Positions 1-10,530 are shown, counted from the first letter of the stretch. The stretch: 64,000 nt of DNA from Pseudoalteromonas luteoviolacea (GCF_001696455.1 NZ_MAUJ01000001.1:1488001-1552000), one strand, 5' to 3'. Made by a program: numbers and translations. The notes: generated by a model from the letters alone, not told the origin.

Positions 1-2085
1 GTTAGACTCGCGTTTTGGGTCATGATGGGTCTCCCAGTGTCGTTTTTAGGTGCCTTCTTGCTCATGCCTGTGGGTTTTATGGACATCACTATCAACTTAG
101 CTTCTTTGTTTGCCTTTATACTGGTACTCGGTATTGTTGTGGACGATGCAATCGTTGTTGGAGAATCCGCACATGCTGAAATCGAAAAACATGGTCATAG
201 TTTAGATAACGTCGTACGTGGTGTGAAGCGTGTTGCTGTGCCCGCCACCTTTGGTGTACTAACGACCATCGCAGCTTTCTTGCCACAGACTCTGTCTACA
301 GGCCCAGAAGCTGCATTTTCCAAAGCGATAGGCGGTGTCATTATTCTGTGTTTGATTTTCTCTTTGATTGAATCAAAACTGATTCTCCCAGCTCATTTAG
401 CAGCGATGAAAGACAAGCCAAGTAACCCTAAAAACCCGCTTCACCGCTTAAGAGCGGGAATGGACAATGGGCTAAAAAACTTTGTCGAAAACATCTACCG
501 ACCATTTATCGATAAGTGTATCCACTACCGTTATACGGTGATCGTCAGCTTTATCTGTATTTTGATTGTTAGCGCTGGACTCTTTGCGGGCGGGTTTATT
601 AAGTTTGTCGCGAATCCAAAAATTCCACACGACTTCCCTAGCATACAAATTGAAATGAACTTATCTGCTTCAGAGTCTGCAACGCTTGAAACAGCCAATA
701 AGATTGAAAAGCTTGTATGGGATGTTGAGAAGAAAATTGAGGAAGAATATGGACAAGTGATGGTTAAAAACTTGTCGGTTAATATGAATGGCCGGACCAA
801 TGCTTCAATCCGCGCAATCCTAGTTGAGCCCCACTTGCGCCCGATAGACACATTTGAACTCAGCGAAATGTGGCGAGAAGATATGCCGCCTTTACCAGGC
901 GTTAAAAGCTTGAATATCGACGACAATGTATTCAGTGGTGACCGCGATGATGGCGATATTAGCTTCCGCCTTGAAGGCAAAGACAAAGACACGCTTAGAG
1001 AAGTTGCAGCCAAGCTAAAAGCGAAGTTAAGAACCGTTGAAGGTGTTGGCGATGTCAACGACTCAATGCAGTCTGCAACGGATGAAATCAGACTAGAGCT
1101 TAAGCCGTTGGCCTACAGCATGGGCTTGACCCTATCCGACGTGGCTTCTCAAGTGAACTTTAGTTACTACGGTCTTGAAGCCCAACGTATTTTACGAAAC
1201 GGTGAAGAAATAAAAGTGATGGTTCGCTACCCTAGAGAGCACCGTAATGCGATTAGTGATATTCAGGACGTTCGCATCATTTCACCTGCTGGGGCTGAAA
1301 TTCCACTGGTTGAAGTTGCTGACATTAAAATGGTTGAAGGTGTTAACCGCATTCGTAGAGAAAATGCGAAGCGCACCATCAATGTCTGGGCATCGGTAGA
1401 TACAGATAAAGCCGAGCCATTTAAAATTGCTGAACAAATAAGTGACGAATACTTGCCTAGTTTGTTAGAAAGTTACCCTGGCGTCTCGAGTAGCATAACT
1501 GGACGTGTACAAGAAGAAATGGACAGCGTTGCTGAGCAAATGCGAGATTTCGCACTATCGCTGATGATTATCTTTGCACTGTTGGCAATTCCACTTCGCT
1601 CTTACTCTCAACCATTGCTGATTATGTCGGTGATCCCATTTGGTGTCGTCGGCGCGGTACTAGGTCATATGGTACTGGGTATGACAATGAGTGGGCTATC
1701 TTTCTTTGGCATCATTGCCGTTGCAGGTGTTGTGGTAAATGACTCTCTCGTCATGGTTGATTTTGTCAACAAGGCACGGGAACGCGGATTAAGTATCAAA
1801 GAAGCTGTAGTCGAAGCTGGTTGCCGCAGATTTCGCGCAATCTTGCTTACATCACTCACCACTTTTATCGGTTTAGTGCCAATCATTATGGAAACCAGTT
1901 TGCAGGCACAAATCGTCATTCCAATGGCGGTATCGTTGGCATTTGGTGTACTGTTCGCAACCGTCATCACACTGATACTTATCCCTTGTCAGTATGTTGC
2001 GCTTGAAGATGCAAAACGTCTAAGCAACAAGCTATTTGGCAAAAAAAGTGAGGAAATAACTCAAGCACAGTCCAATTTAAATTAA
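1..2085 (+). CDS. RND-family efflux transporter, inner-membrane pump (5' end outside window)
   Basis: C-terminal part (about 694 residues) of an AcrB/MdtB-like resistance-nodulation-division proton antiporter. It would export drugs or other amphiphiles through a periplasmic adaptor and outer-membrane channel. The frame is open from base 1, so the first visible Met (base 22) is internal. The TM4 motif VVDDAIVVGE carries the paired Asp residues of the proton relay. A periplasmic porter/docking region follows, then a second helix bundle near bases 1550-2000 with the companion motif GVVVNDSLVMVDF. Family members are about 1020-1050 residues, so roughly the first third is missing. Partner genes are presumably upstream. 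The substrate cannot be told. Confidence 0.95.
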   Translation, partial: VRLAFWVMMGLPVSFLGAFLLMPVGFMDITINLASLFAFILVLGIVVDDAIVVGESAHAEIEKHGHSLDNVVRGVKRVAVPATFGVLTTIAAFLPQTLSTGPEAAFSKAIGGVIILCLIFSLIESKLILPAHLAAMKDKPSNPKNPLHRLRAGMDNGLKNFVENIYRPFIDKCIHYRYTVIVSFICILIVSAGLFAGGFIKFVANPKIPHDFPSIQIEMNLSASESATLETANKIEKLVWDVEKKIEEEYGQVMVKNLSVNMNGRTNASIRAILVEPHLRPIDTFELSEMWREDMPPLPGVKSLNIDDNVFSGDRDDGDISFRLEGKDKDTLREVAAKLKAKLRTVEGVGDVNDSMQSATDEIRLELKPLAYSMGLTLSDVASQVNFSYYGLEAQRILRNGEEIKVMVRYPREHRNAISDIQDVRIISPAGAEIPLVEVADIKMVEGVNRIRRENAKRTINVWASVDTDKAEPFKIAEQISDEYLPSLLESYPGVSSSITGRVQEEMDSVAEQMRDFALSLMIIFALLAIPLRSYSQPLLIMSVIPFGVVGAVLGHMVLGMTMSGLSFFGIIAVAGVVVNDSLVMVDFVNKARERGLSIKEAVVEAGCRRFRAILLTSLTTFIGLVPIIMETSLQAQIVIPMAVSLAFGVLFATVITLILIPCQYVALEDAKRLSNKLFGKKSEEITQAQSNLN

Positions 2086-2104
2086 GTAAACGCCCTTCCT
2101 GACC

Positions 2105-2131
2105 AAGCCCGGCACGTATGCTGGGCTTTTT
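2105..2131 (+). terminator. Rho-independent terminator after the RND gene
   Basis: A 10-bp stem (AAGCCCGGCA pairing with TGCTGGGCTT, one G-T wobble) with a CGTA loop runs directly into a T tract, 20 bases after the stop codon. Confidence 0.85.
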
Positions 2132-2281
2132 CACCTTACAACTCCTTACATTTATAGAACAAACATTAACCCATTCATTAAGTTACCATTAAAATAAAGC
2201 AGACTAAATTGCTTGGAAATAGGTGACCTCTTCCTATTGACTAAAAAATAATGTGAAAACTGCCATTGATAAGGAAAAAAA

Positions 2282-4624
2282 ATGCGCAAACTACTTTTGG
2301 CCTCACTCGTTGGATTGTTAACTGCCTGTGGTGGCGGTGGTAATTCTTCCGGAAATGACGATCAACGCCCTTCGACACAAAACCGAGCCCCGACAGTAAC
2401 ATTGAGCGGCGAATCACTCGCTTTATCAAACGAATCTATTGTTATCTCTACCAGTTTTATCGACCCAGATAATGATCAACTAAGCGTAAAATGGACTAGT
2501 TCATTGGACGGCGTTCAGTTTGTTCAAGAGTCAATGACTAAAACACTCGTTAAACTCCCTCCTGTAACAGAGAAACAAAGCATTACAGTCACGTGTGAGG
2601 TCTCGGATGGAGTGAATTCCACGGTGGTTAAAACCCACATAATTTCACTGTATCCAGAAGTTGTAGGCGCAAACATTGAGATGAAGGACAGCTATACATT
2701 CAGTGGTGGCGACACAGTGTCATTGACAGCCTCATATGAAACTGATGCCAATATTCAAAAAGTGGATTGGCAAATTGAAGGGCTCAACCCATCACGTGAG
2801 ATATCGACATCAAACTCAGGCCGCACCGGAGACTCGACACTAACTCTCACCCTTCCAGATGTATCGGAAGAAACTGAGTTTACTGTGGTGATTAATGTTG
2901 TAACCGACAACGGCGTACATACTCGCCCAGCAACCGTAAAGATAACCCCGGCTGACGGTCCTTCTTTGACTTTATCGTTACCTGAACAGGTGACAGTAGC
3001 AAGCGGAAAAACCGCAAGTATCATCCCAACAGTCTCTCATAGCCACGAAATCGAAGCGTATGCATGGCAATGGCAGCCTGACCCGCAGCCAACCAATGCG
3101 ACCAGTGATAATAAAGCCTATCACTTTACCGCCCCCATTGTTCAACAAGACACCACATTTGACTTATCACTTGAGGTTTCAATGAAAGGTGGCGTGACTG
3201 AAACTGCCACCACAAAAGTGTTAGTCACTAAACAAGCGACTCAAACCCCCATCACACTATCTAGCTCTCACGAAGTGGCCGCTTCAGGACAGACAGTCGA
3301 AGTATCCAGTAATTTAACTGACTTCTCGAATATAGACAGTGTTACGTGGACTATCAACAATCAGTTTGACGAACAGTATCTCACTAAGACAAACAGTAAA
3401 CTGACGATACAGTTGCCTGAAGTTGAGAGCTTTAATAACTTTCATACAATAAGTTATACGGTGAAATATAAGTCAGGTGGCAGCGCAACGGCAACCCAGT
3501 CGCTAACTTTCCATAATACAGCAGCGACACGGGATTCTATAAATATTCCTGATAAAGATCATAGATTTGAACTTTACCCTAAACGAGAGGTTACACAAAA
3601 CTACACATTGGAAAGCGCAGTGCCAATAGACCAAGTGCGCATTGTTCCCATCACTAATTTGCACACTTACGATCAATTAGACGTTACTTATGCGGACGGC
3701 ATTGCTGCGGTAACGGTATTAGATAACGAATACACGATAAGCTCACTTAGGGCATTTAACCTAATAATCAAAGCAGGTTTTGCCGAGAAAGAAGTTAAAA
3801 TTTATGGCGAATCGTACAACTCTCTCTTAAGAACCTATGCAGGCGTCAATGAAACCTATGTGAGTGGATCGACTTTTTCCTTGTATGGTCAGTTCATTCA
3901 TTTAGATGGCAAAACAGACTATGTGCCTACTTGGGACAGTACGATTGGGGTATCAAAGACTTCAAATGATGTGGCCTTATTTGCCCAATATCACCAGATA
4001 TTACCTCAAGACCTTGATGCTAGATTGTCATTATTCACAACAGATGAAGCGGATAATTATGTGACAAACAGCCTAGAAATTGCATTAGCAAACAACTTTG
4101 AAATCGAAGGTGAGCATTATCGTTGTGTTGTTGAAGACCGAGCACTAACAAAGTGTACCAGCACCAATAGCCTGCTTACATTTGAAACACAGCCCGAACA
4201 ACTAAAACAAGTTGTAACCCGTGGATACTACGCCTGCTTACTGGGCAATGCAGGAGACGTGCATTGCGCTGGATTTAATGACTCACCAGTCGCGCAGGTA
4301 ACTGCACTTACAGGTGTCAGCAAGCTCAATGCCGTGAATTATGATACAGCATGTGCGCAATTTGCTGATGCGAGCTGGCAATGTTGGGGTAATGATGCCG
4401 CACCTATTGAACAGCTTATCGCGCAATCAGGTATCGTACATCAAATTTTGGGCAATAATACACATACCTGCTTAGTAAATGATGGCCATTTACGCTGCTA
4501 TGCTGGCAACACTTTGGCATTCCAAAGTAGTGGAGACTTTGTCGAAAACATCGTAATGGACGATGACAAACTATGTTACAGAAACCAGGGCTCGAATATA
4601 CTCAAATGCCCACTTGAAGATTAA
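2282..4624 (+). CDS. Large lipoprotein with Ig/PKD-like repeats and an RCC1-like cysteine-rich C terminus
   Basis: 780 residues. The signal peptide ends in lipobox LTAC (Cys16), followed by a Gly-rich tether, so a membrane-anchored, probably surface or periplasmic lipoprotein. The middle is a series of beta-rich Ig/PKD-like segments (for example DPDNDQLSVKW near residue 60). The last ~170 residues contain five degenerate units of the type C-(about 10 residues)-C, such as HTCLVNDGHLRC and a CWGND motif, resembling RCC1-like repeats. The start is supported by AAGGA upstream. Function is unknown; adhesion or carbohydrate contact is only a guess from the fold types. Confidence 0.85.
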   Translation: MRKLLLASLVGLLTACGGGGNSSGNDDQRPSTQNRAPTVTLSGESLALSNESIVISTSFIDPDNDQLSVKWTSSLDGVQFVQESMTKTLVKLPPVTEKQSITVTCEVSDGVNSTVVKTHIISLYPEVVGANIEMKDSYTFSGGDTVSLTASYETDANIQKVDWQIEGLNPSREISTSNSGRTGDSTLTLTLPDVSEETEFTVVINVVTDNGVHTRPATVKITPADGPSLTLSLPEQVTVASGKTASIIPTVSHSHEIEAYAWQWQPDPQPTNATSDNKAYHFTAPIVQQDTTFDLSLEVSMKGGVTETATTKVLVTKQATQTPITLSSSHEVAASGQTVEVSSNLTDFSNIDSVTWTINNQFDEQYLTKTNSKLTIQLPEVESFNNFHTISYTVKYKSGGSATATQSLTFHNTAATRDSINIPDKDHRFELYPKREVTQNYTLESAVPIDQVRIVPITNLHTYDQLDVTYADGIAAVTVLDNEYTISSLRAFNLIIKAGFAEKEVKIYGESYNSLLRTYAGVNETYVSGSTFSLYGQFIHLDGKTDYVPTWDSTIGVSKTSNDVALFAQYHQILPQDLDARLSLFTTDEADNYVTNSLEIALANNFEIEGEHYRCVVEDRALTKCTSTNSLLTFETQPEQLKQVVTRGYYACLLGNAGDVHCAGFNDSPVAQVTALTGVSKLNAVNYDTACAQFADASWQCWGNDAAPIEQLIAQSGIVHQILGNNTHTCLVNDGHLRCYAGNTLAFQSSGDFVENIVMDDDKLCYRNQGSNILKCPLED

Positions 4625-4843
4625 ATGGTGTGACTCTTCCCGCGGCATTGCTGGGTATTCACCTAGCTTTGTCGCATGATCTAACATCGATTTGTGCCCT
4701 ACTTTTACTAATTCCTGACTTTTATAAACATCAGCTGTTTATATTAATATAAAATAAGCAGTTAGGTTATTTTAACTAGTTAACTTTACAAATGAACTGA
4801 ATAAAGACACACTAGATACAGTGATTCAAAACTCTTTTTTAAA

Positions 4844-5281
4844 ATGAAATATCTCTGTTTGATTTTCGCTCTAACAACACTGTTTTTAGCTGGTTGTGGC
4901 AACGAAGAAGCTGGTCGAGGTGATAAAGACACCCCAGGCTATGCCGCTACAATGTATTTTGATGCGCTCTACAACCGCAAAGATATGAAAGCCGCGTTGA
5001 AGCTGTCCACACCCAGACTTGCTAGAATAATGCGCTCTTACGGCACCCCATCACAATTCACTAGAAACCTCGTGAATATGCAATTTGATCATGTCACCAT
5101 AGAACTGGACATGACCAACAAAAGCTTGCGCGAACAATATGGTAAAAAAGCCAAGGTGAATCTCATTTTTACCGGTCAGTTACATGGCGACCAAGTTGAC
5201 GATATGCGTAGCGTACAGATGGTAAAACGCAAGGGTGATTGGTACGTCGACAAAATAAACCCTGACCCCTATGCACGCTAA
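4844..5281 (+). CDS. Small lipoprotein, NTF2/DUF4878-like
   Basis: 145 residues. The signal peptide ends in lipobox LAGC (Cys18). The mature part starts with a helix (YAATMYFDALYNRKD) and ends in a beta-strand region finishing with KGDWYVDKINPDP, a layout typical of DUF4878/NTF2-like lipoproteins. No clear Shine-Dalgarno precedes the ATG, but the signal peptide fixes the start. It is convergent with fadE, only 8 bases away. Role unknown. Confidence 0.8.
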   Translation: MKYLCLIFALTTLFLAGCGNEEAGRGDKDTPGYAATMYFDALYNRKDMKAALKLSTPRLARIMRSYGTPSQFTRNLVNMQFDHVTIELDMTNKSLREQYGKKAKVNLIFTGQLHGDQVDDMRSVQMVKRKGDWYVDKINPDPYAR

Positions 5282-5289
5282 CTGCCCTC

Positions 5290-7557
5290 TCAAGCGCTTT
5301 GTGAGTCTACACTAAGCGCTTCGTCTCTGAGCTTTAACCATTTTTCAAGTATCTCTTTATCCCCTTCAGAAAGTGCGCCTGACTCACAAGCCTCTCTCAA
5401 TTGCTGAGGAATTGTCCTGTCGTAAATTGTTTCCGATTGCTTCCTCTGCCAACGCAAAAAGTCATGATAAGGCGCTTTTGCATGCTTAGAAACAGACAGT
5501 GCTTCTTCGAGCTTTTCTAACCCCCTCATACCTGTACAGTCGCAGAACGCACTGATACGATTGCGCGTATTGCTGTTTTCAACAACACTCGCGCACAAGG
5601 ATTTGACCTCATCATCTGATGCACTGAACGCCCTAGTACCGAGAGGGAAGATCACTCTCTTCGTTAAGCTTCTTAGTCCCCTTGGCAAGAAATTTTCGAT
5701 GAATGTTTTCGCAGCATGACTATAACTAGTCAAGTGGTAGGCCATGGCCACGCGAACGAGGGGTAAGTCTCCGCATTGATGACCATCATCTTCATATTTT
5801 TTCAATACGCAAGAAGCCAAGTATAAATGGCTGAGCATGTCGCCTAATCGGGCTGACTGCATTTCACGATATTTAAGTGCCCCACCCAAGCGCAACATTG
5901 CAATATCACTCATCACTGCCAACACTTGGCTGTACCAGGTCAGTATTTGATAATAGCGCGCTACATCGCCTCCAACTGGTGAACTGACAAAGCGCGCCGC
6001 GGTCAGGCCATTAAACAGCGCTTTTAAGCTATTTGTTCCTGAATGAATAAGATGAGACAGAAGTAACTTATCAAACTCTTTCAGCCCCTGCTCTTTATCT
6101 TCAATTTGCACGGCATCCATTTCTTTTAGAATAAACGGATGGCAACGGCTTGCGCCCTGACCAAATATCATTAAATTTCTGGTCAGTATATTCGCTCCCT
6201 CAACCGTAATACTGATTGGCATACCCGCATAATGATTGGCCAAATAGTTTAAAGGGCCTTTTTGAATCGCTTTGCCCCCATGCACATCCATTGCATCATT
6301 TATGACAACACGTGCCTGTTCAGTTAAATGGTATTTAGCAATGGCAGTGATAACCGATGGTTTCTTATTTAAATCGACCGCCAAAGCAGTATTTTCACGT
6401 CCTGCCTCAATGCTATAAGTTAGTCCGCATATACGCGCTAAGGTACTTTGCACGCCTTCAAATTGGCCTATGGGCTGCTTAAATTGATAGCGAAGCTGGC
6501 TATACGCGGAAGTCGCTCGACTGCATAATTGCGCCGTACCTGCGCTCAAAGCAGGTAACGAAATGCCGCGCCCAGCACTCAAACAAGAGACTAACATGCG
6601 CCACCCAATTCCAACGCCATCCTGTCCACCAATGACCCAATCTAAAGGTATAAAAACATCCTTCCCCTCTGTTGTGCCATTCATAAATGCCAGCCCCATA
6701 GGGTCATGTCTTTCGCCTTTAATCACACCTTCATGGGCTGTCGGTATCAAGGCGCAGGTTATACCTAGCTCAACTTGCTCTCCTAACAAATGATCTGGGT
6801 CGTAAACTTTGAATGCCAATCCAAGTACATCTGCAACAGGAGCCAAGGTGATATAGCGCTTTGACCATGTCACACTCAATCCTATGGTTTCTTTTCCCTC
6901 GAAATCTTGTTTGCAAACCGTAGCATAGTCGGTGATACCACCTGCATCGGAACCTGCGTGCAATGAAGTCAATGCAAAGCAAGGTAGCACTTCGCCAGTT
7001 GCAAGCTTTGGTAGCCAGTGCTGCTGTTGTTCGTGTGTGCCAAAGTGAAGTAATAGTTCTGCGGGGCCTAAACTATTTGGTACCATAACCGTTACCGCTG
7101 TTGACAAACTGCGAGTCGCTATTGTTGATACGATCACCGAGTTTGCCTGTGCACTGAACTCTCTTCCCCCATGACTCTTAGGGATAATCATTGCAAAGAA
7201 CCCCTGCTCTTTTAAGTACTTCCATACAGATTCAGGCAAATCACCTTGCTCAGTTATTTTTGACTCATCAAGCATGGACATCAGCGACTTCAATTCGTTG
7301 TTTACAAACGCTTGCTCTTCATCGGATAACCTAGGTTTCCCCGAGTGCAACCACATTTTCCAGTCGGGTTTACCGCTGAATAGGCTTGCATCCCACCATG
7401 TATCACCCGCCTTCATGGCCTCTTTTTCTGTATCAGAAAGCTCGGGTAAAGCACGTTTAAAATAATTGAACAGTGGTAAAGATATCCATTTCACTCGTAT
7501 ATCCTTAACGCCAAAAACAACCCAAACAGCTATAATTATTAATAAAACTAACCACAT
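5290..7557 (-). CDS. fadE: Acyl-CoA dehydrogenase, FadE type
   Basis: 755 residues. Catalyses the first, FAD-dependent step of fatty-acid beta-oxidation (acyl-CoA to trans-2-enoyl-CoA). One or two N-terminal membrane segments (residues 1-15 and an amphipathic stretch) precede the acyl-CoA dehydrogenase fold. Recognisable blocks are SHGGREFSAQANS, CFALTSLHAGSDAG (substrate/FAD region) and DAMDVHGGKAIQKGP (C-terminal FAD domain). A long FadE-specific C-terminal extension follows. Slightly shorter than the E. coli enzyme (814). SD AGGAG lies about 10 bases before the ATG. Stands alone, as fadE usually does. Confidence 0.93.
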   Translation of the reverse strand: MWLVLLIIIAVWVVFGVKDIRVKWISLPLFNYFKRALPELSDTEKEAMKAGDTWWDASLFSGKPDWKMWLHSGKPRLSDEEQAFVNNELKSLMSMLDESKITEQGDLPESVWKYLKEQGFFAMIIPKSHGGREFSAQANSVIVSTIATRSLSTAVTVMVPNSLGPAELLLHFGTHEQQQHWLPKLATGEVLPCFALTSLHAGSDAGGITDYATVCKQDFEGKETIGLSVTWSKRYITLAPVADVLGLAFKVYDPDHLLGEQVELGITCALIPTAHEGVIKGERHDPMGLAFMNGTTEGKDVFIPLDWVIGGQDGVGIGWRMLVSCLSAGRGISLPALSAGTAQLCSRATSAYSQLRYQFKQPIGQFEGVQSTLARICGLTYSIEAGRENTALAVDLNKKPSVITAIAKYHLTEQARVVINDAMDVHGGKAIQKGPLNYLANHYAGMPISITVEGANILTRNLMIFGQGASRCHPFILKEMDAVQIEDKEQGLKEFDKLLLSHLIHSGTNSLKALFNGLTAARFVSSPVGGDVARYYQILTWYSQVLAVMSDIAMLRLGGALKYREMQSARLGDMLSHLYLASCVLKKYEDDGHQCGDLPLVRVAMAYHLTSYSHAAKTFIENFLPRGLRSLTKRVIFPLGTRAFSASDDEVKSLCASVVENSNTRNRISAFCDCTGMRGLEKLEEALSVSKHAKAPYHDFLRWQRKQSETIYDRTIPQQLREACESGALSEGDKEILEKWLKLRDEALSVDSQSA

Positions 7558-7782
7558 GAGAGTCTGTCTCCTTCCTAAAGTTAAAGTAAGTATGGATGAA
7601 AAACATACTTACTCAACCATGACAAAGCATTGTGGGCAACAATTCGAGCACATTGCCATTAAGAAATGGGTATTGTTTGATTTTACAGGTGCCTAATTTA
7701 GCTTGATGCGTACTGTTGACGATTGAGGGGACGCTAATAGGCTGTTATCATCGCTTTTCTCTATAACAAAAAGTGAATAATT

Positions 7783-9594
7783 ATGTCAGCAAAATTTAAA
7801 CTCAGCCTAAGCGCGATCTTCGTAGCTGGGGCACTCTCTCTGAGTGGCTGTAACTCGACAACAAGTGAAAAACTAACAGAAAAAGACGCTGAAGCATTCC
7901 TAGTACAAGCTGAAGAGCAGCTTCGAGACCTATCAGTCAGAAGTAGTCGTGCAGCTTGGATATACGCAAACTTTATCACAGAAGATACAGCTGCACTCTC
8001 TGCTGAAGTTGGCGAAGAATACACAGCAGCGCTTGTTGCGCTAGCGAATGAAGCTGCAAAATTTGATAGCCTAGAACTGAGCTATGATAACCGCCGTAAG
8101 TTAGATAAGTTAAAATTAAACCTTACACTTCCAGCACCAAAAGACCCTGCTAAAACAGCTGAATTGGCTAAACTTTCTGCGGATCTAGATGGCCTTTATG
8201 GTAAAGGGAAATACTGTAAAGAAGGTAAATGCTTAAGCTTAGGCGATATGACTGCCAAAATGGCTACAAGTCGTGATTACGAAGAGCTATTAGATATCTG
8301 GCAGGGCTGGCGTGATGTATCAAAGCCAATGCGTCCTCTTTATACGGACTTAGTATCTCTTGCAAATGAAGGTGCCAATGAGCTTGGCTACGCTGACACG
8401 GGTGCGATGTGGCGCAGTAAATATGATATGCCAGCGGATGACTTTGCAAAAGAACTAGACCGCATTTGGGGTCAAGTAAAACCTTTGTATAACTCTCTTC
8501 ACTGCCACGTACGCGCAAAGCTTGGTGAAAAATATGGTGAAGATAAAGTGCCTCAGGATCAGCCAATTCCAGCACATTTACTTGGCAACATGTGGGCACA
8601 GTCATGGGGTAACATCTATGATTTAGTTGCACCTGAAAATGCTGATCCAGGCTATGACTTGACTGAGTTACTTAAGCAGAACGACTACGATGCGATTAAG
8701 ATGACCAAAGGCGCAGAAAAGTTCTTTACTTCTATGGGCTTTGAGCCTCTACCAGAAACGTTCTGGACTCGTTCATTGTTTTTGAAACCAAAAGATCGCG
8801 ATGTTCAGTGTCATGCTTCTGCTTGGAACTTGGACAATAAAGATGATTTACGTATCAAAATGTGTATTCAGCAAACAGGTGAAGAATTTTCAGTTATTCA
8901 CCATGAGCTAGGCCACAATTTCTATCAGCGTGCTTACAATAAACTGCCTATTTATTATCAAGAAAGTGCGAATGATGGATTCCATGAAGCGATTGGTGAC
9001 ACTATCGCCCTTTCGGTAACACCAGGATACCTAAAAGAAATTGGTTTATTAGATCAAGTACCTGATGAGTCAAAAGACATTGGCTTGCTCATGAAAATGG
9101 CGATGGATAAAGTTGCGTTCATTCCATTTGGTTTACTAGTAGACCAGTGGCGTTGGAAGGTTTACTCAGGTGAAATAAGCCCCGAGCAGTACAACCAGGC
9201 GTGGTGGGAACTGCGTGAGAAATATCAAGGTGTTAAGGCACCTGTAGCGCGCACAGAAACTGACTTCGACCCAGGTGCAAAATACCATGTTCCAGGAAAC
9301 GTTCCTTATACTCGTTACTTCTTAGCGCACATTCTTCAGTTTGAGTTCCACAAGTCTCTATGTGAAATCGCTGGCAGCAAAGAAGCTATCCACCGTTGTT
9401 CAGTTTACAACTCTAAAGAAGCTGGTGAGCGATTGAACACCATGCTTGAAATGGGAAGTAGCCGCCCTTGGCAAGAAGCGCTTGAAACCGTTACAGGTAG
9501 CAAGCAAATGGATGCAACAGCAATCCTTGACTACTTCGCACCTTTACAAGCATACCTAGACGAGCAAAATAAAAATCGTCAGTGTGGCTGGTAA
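7783..9594 (+). CDS. M2-family peptidyl-dipeptidase, ACE-like lipoprotein
   Basis: 603 residues with a lipobox (LSGC, Cys23), so exported and lipid-anchored. Zinc metallopeptidase of the angiotensin-converting-enzyme family, removing C-terminal dipeptides from peptides. The zinc site HEXXH is His374-Glu375-x-x-His378, and the third ligand Glu402 lies in HEAIGD, 28 residues on, the same spacing as in human ACE. The length fits single-domain bacterial M2 enzymes. Probably used for peptide nutrition in the periplasm. A strong palindromic terminator follows the stop. Confidence 0.95.
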   Translation: MSAKFKLSLSAIFVAGALSLSGCNSTTSEKLTEKDAEAFLVQAEEQLRDLSVRSSRAAWIYANFITEDTAALSAEVGEEYTAALVALANEAAKFDSLELSYDNRRKLDKLKLNLTLPAPKDPAKTAELAKLSADLDGLYGKGKYCKEGKCLSLGDMTAKMATSRDYEELLDIWQGWRDVSKPMRPLYTDLVSLANEGANELGYADTGAMWRSKYDMPADDFAKELDRIWGQVKPLYNSLHCHVRAKLGEKYGEDKVPQDQPIPAHLLGNMWAQSWGNIYDLVAPENADPGYDLTELLKQNDYDAIKMTKGAEKFFTSMGFEPLPETFWTRSLFLKPKDRDVQCHASAWNLDNKDDLRIKMCIQQTGEEFSVIHHELGHNFYQRAYNKLPIYYQESANDGFHEAIGDTIALSVTPGYLKEIGLLDQVPDESKDIGLLMKMAMDKVAFIPFGLLVDQWRWKVYSGEISPEQYNQAWWELREKYQGVKAPVARTETDFDPGAKYHVPGNVPYTRYFLAHILQFEFHKSLCEIAGSKEAIHRCSVYNSKEAGERLNTMLEMGSSRPWQEALETVTGSKQMDATAILDYFAPLQAYLDEQNKNRQCGW

Positions 9595-9607
9595 CCGCTT
9601 TTCTTTC

Positions 9608-9635
9608 AGATAGCGCAACAATTGTTGCGCTATCT
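9608..9635 (+). terminator. Perfect 28-bp palindrome, terminator after the M2 peptidase
   Basis: The two arms AGATAGCGCAACAA and TTGTTGCGCTATCT are exact reverse complements, 13 bases after the stop codon. The trailing CTTTC is only a weak T tract, so it could also act as an mRNA-end stabiliser. Confidence 0.65.
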
Positions 9636-9720
9636 CTTTCACTCGCCATATCTTGCAACAATTTTTTTCTTCCTCCTCTTTAAAAATATAGCTAATGTAT
9701 TGATATCAAGAGGAGAACAT

Positions 9721-10530
9721 ATGAACTTTCATCGTACTTGGCTGTATAGTCAGTTTGAACTTACACGCTTATTTGCCACGAAAAGAGGCTGGCTAGCCGT
9801 GACAGCATTTTCGTTAGTATGGTTTATGGTGCTGCGCTACCCGATTTATAACGCGGTGCCTTTTCTGAATAGTCCAGAATTCGAAGGCCTTGTTAGTCAG
9901 CTTGCTGGCACAATTGGACTCAATAGTTTGGTAACTTGGCCTGAAGCGGAACTCGCCATATTCTGGGTTATCGCATTGTTTACCTTTCCCATGTTTGCTT
10001 TGTTTGTTACCGCAGATCAAACGGTTGAAGACAGAAATAGAGGGACGGTTCGCTTCTTAACACTAAGAAGTACGCGTTTTGAATTGTTACTTGGGCGTTT
10101 TTTAGGTCAAGTGATGATCTTAGCCGCTTTAATTGGCTTAGTGAGTGTCGCTACATTAGTGATGATGGGCATGCGAGAGACCGACTTAGTCGCTTCAGGT
10201 CTAGTCAAATCAGCTGCAATATGGGTTAAGTTATTGGTGACGTGTTTGCCGTTTATCGCACTGATGAGTTTACTAAATCTGGTGACAAATTCAGCACGAA
10301 TGAGCATTGTGTTCGCGATTTTGTTTTTTACCATTATCGCCTCATCAATCACTTACATTGGTGATGAGTACCCCATATTTGCGTGGCTTAATTACCTTAT
10401 CCCAGGACATCATATTAGTGATATAACAGGCTGGCAAAGCAACGCTAACTTCTCTCTATTCTTGCCAATCTTGCAAGCTGCTGCGCTACTTGGTGCCGCT
10501 CAATTCATTCTAAGGGAGCGTGACCTATGA
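9721..10530 (+). CDS. ABC exporter membrane subunit
   Basis: 269 residues with about six hydrophobic helices, an ABC-2-like permease. The open frame extends upstream to 9622, but the ATG at 9721 has an ideal AGGAG seven bases before it and starts the typical cytoplasmic N-terminus, so it was chosen. The loop after the second helix holds TVEDRNRGTVRFLTLRS, the coupling-helix region seen in permeases of the ABC-2 type. It overlaps the downstream ATPase gene by four bases (ATGA), so the two are translationally coupled and form one transporter. Substrate unknown. Confidence 0.88.
   Translation: MNFHRTWLYSQFELTRLFATKRGWLAVTAFSLVWFMVLRYPIYNAVPFLNSPEFEGLVSQLAGTIGLNSLVTWPEAELAIFWVIALFTFPMFALFVTADQTVEDRNRGTVRFLTLRSTRFELLLGRFLGQVMILAALIGLVSVATLVMMGMRETDLVASGLVKSAAIWVKLLVTCLPFIALMSLLNLVTNSARMSIVFAILFFTIIASSITYIGDEYPIFAWLNYLIPGHHISDITGWQSNANFSLFLPILQAAALLGAAQFILRERDL

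Noticed and set aside
531..1058. 175-codon minus-strand open frame inside the RND gene
   Set aside because: Fully antisense to a strongly conserved transporter, with low-complexity Ser-rich translation and no start signal.
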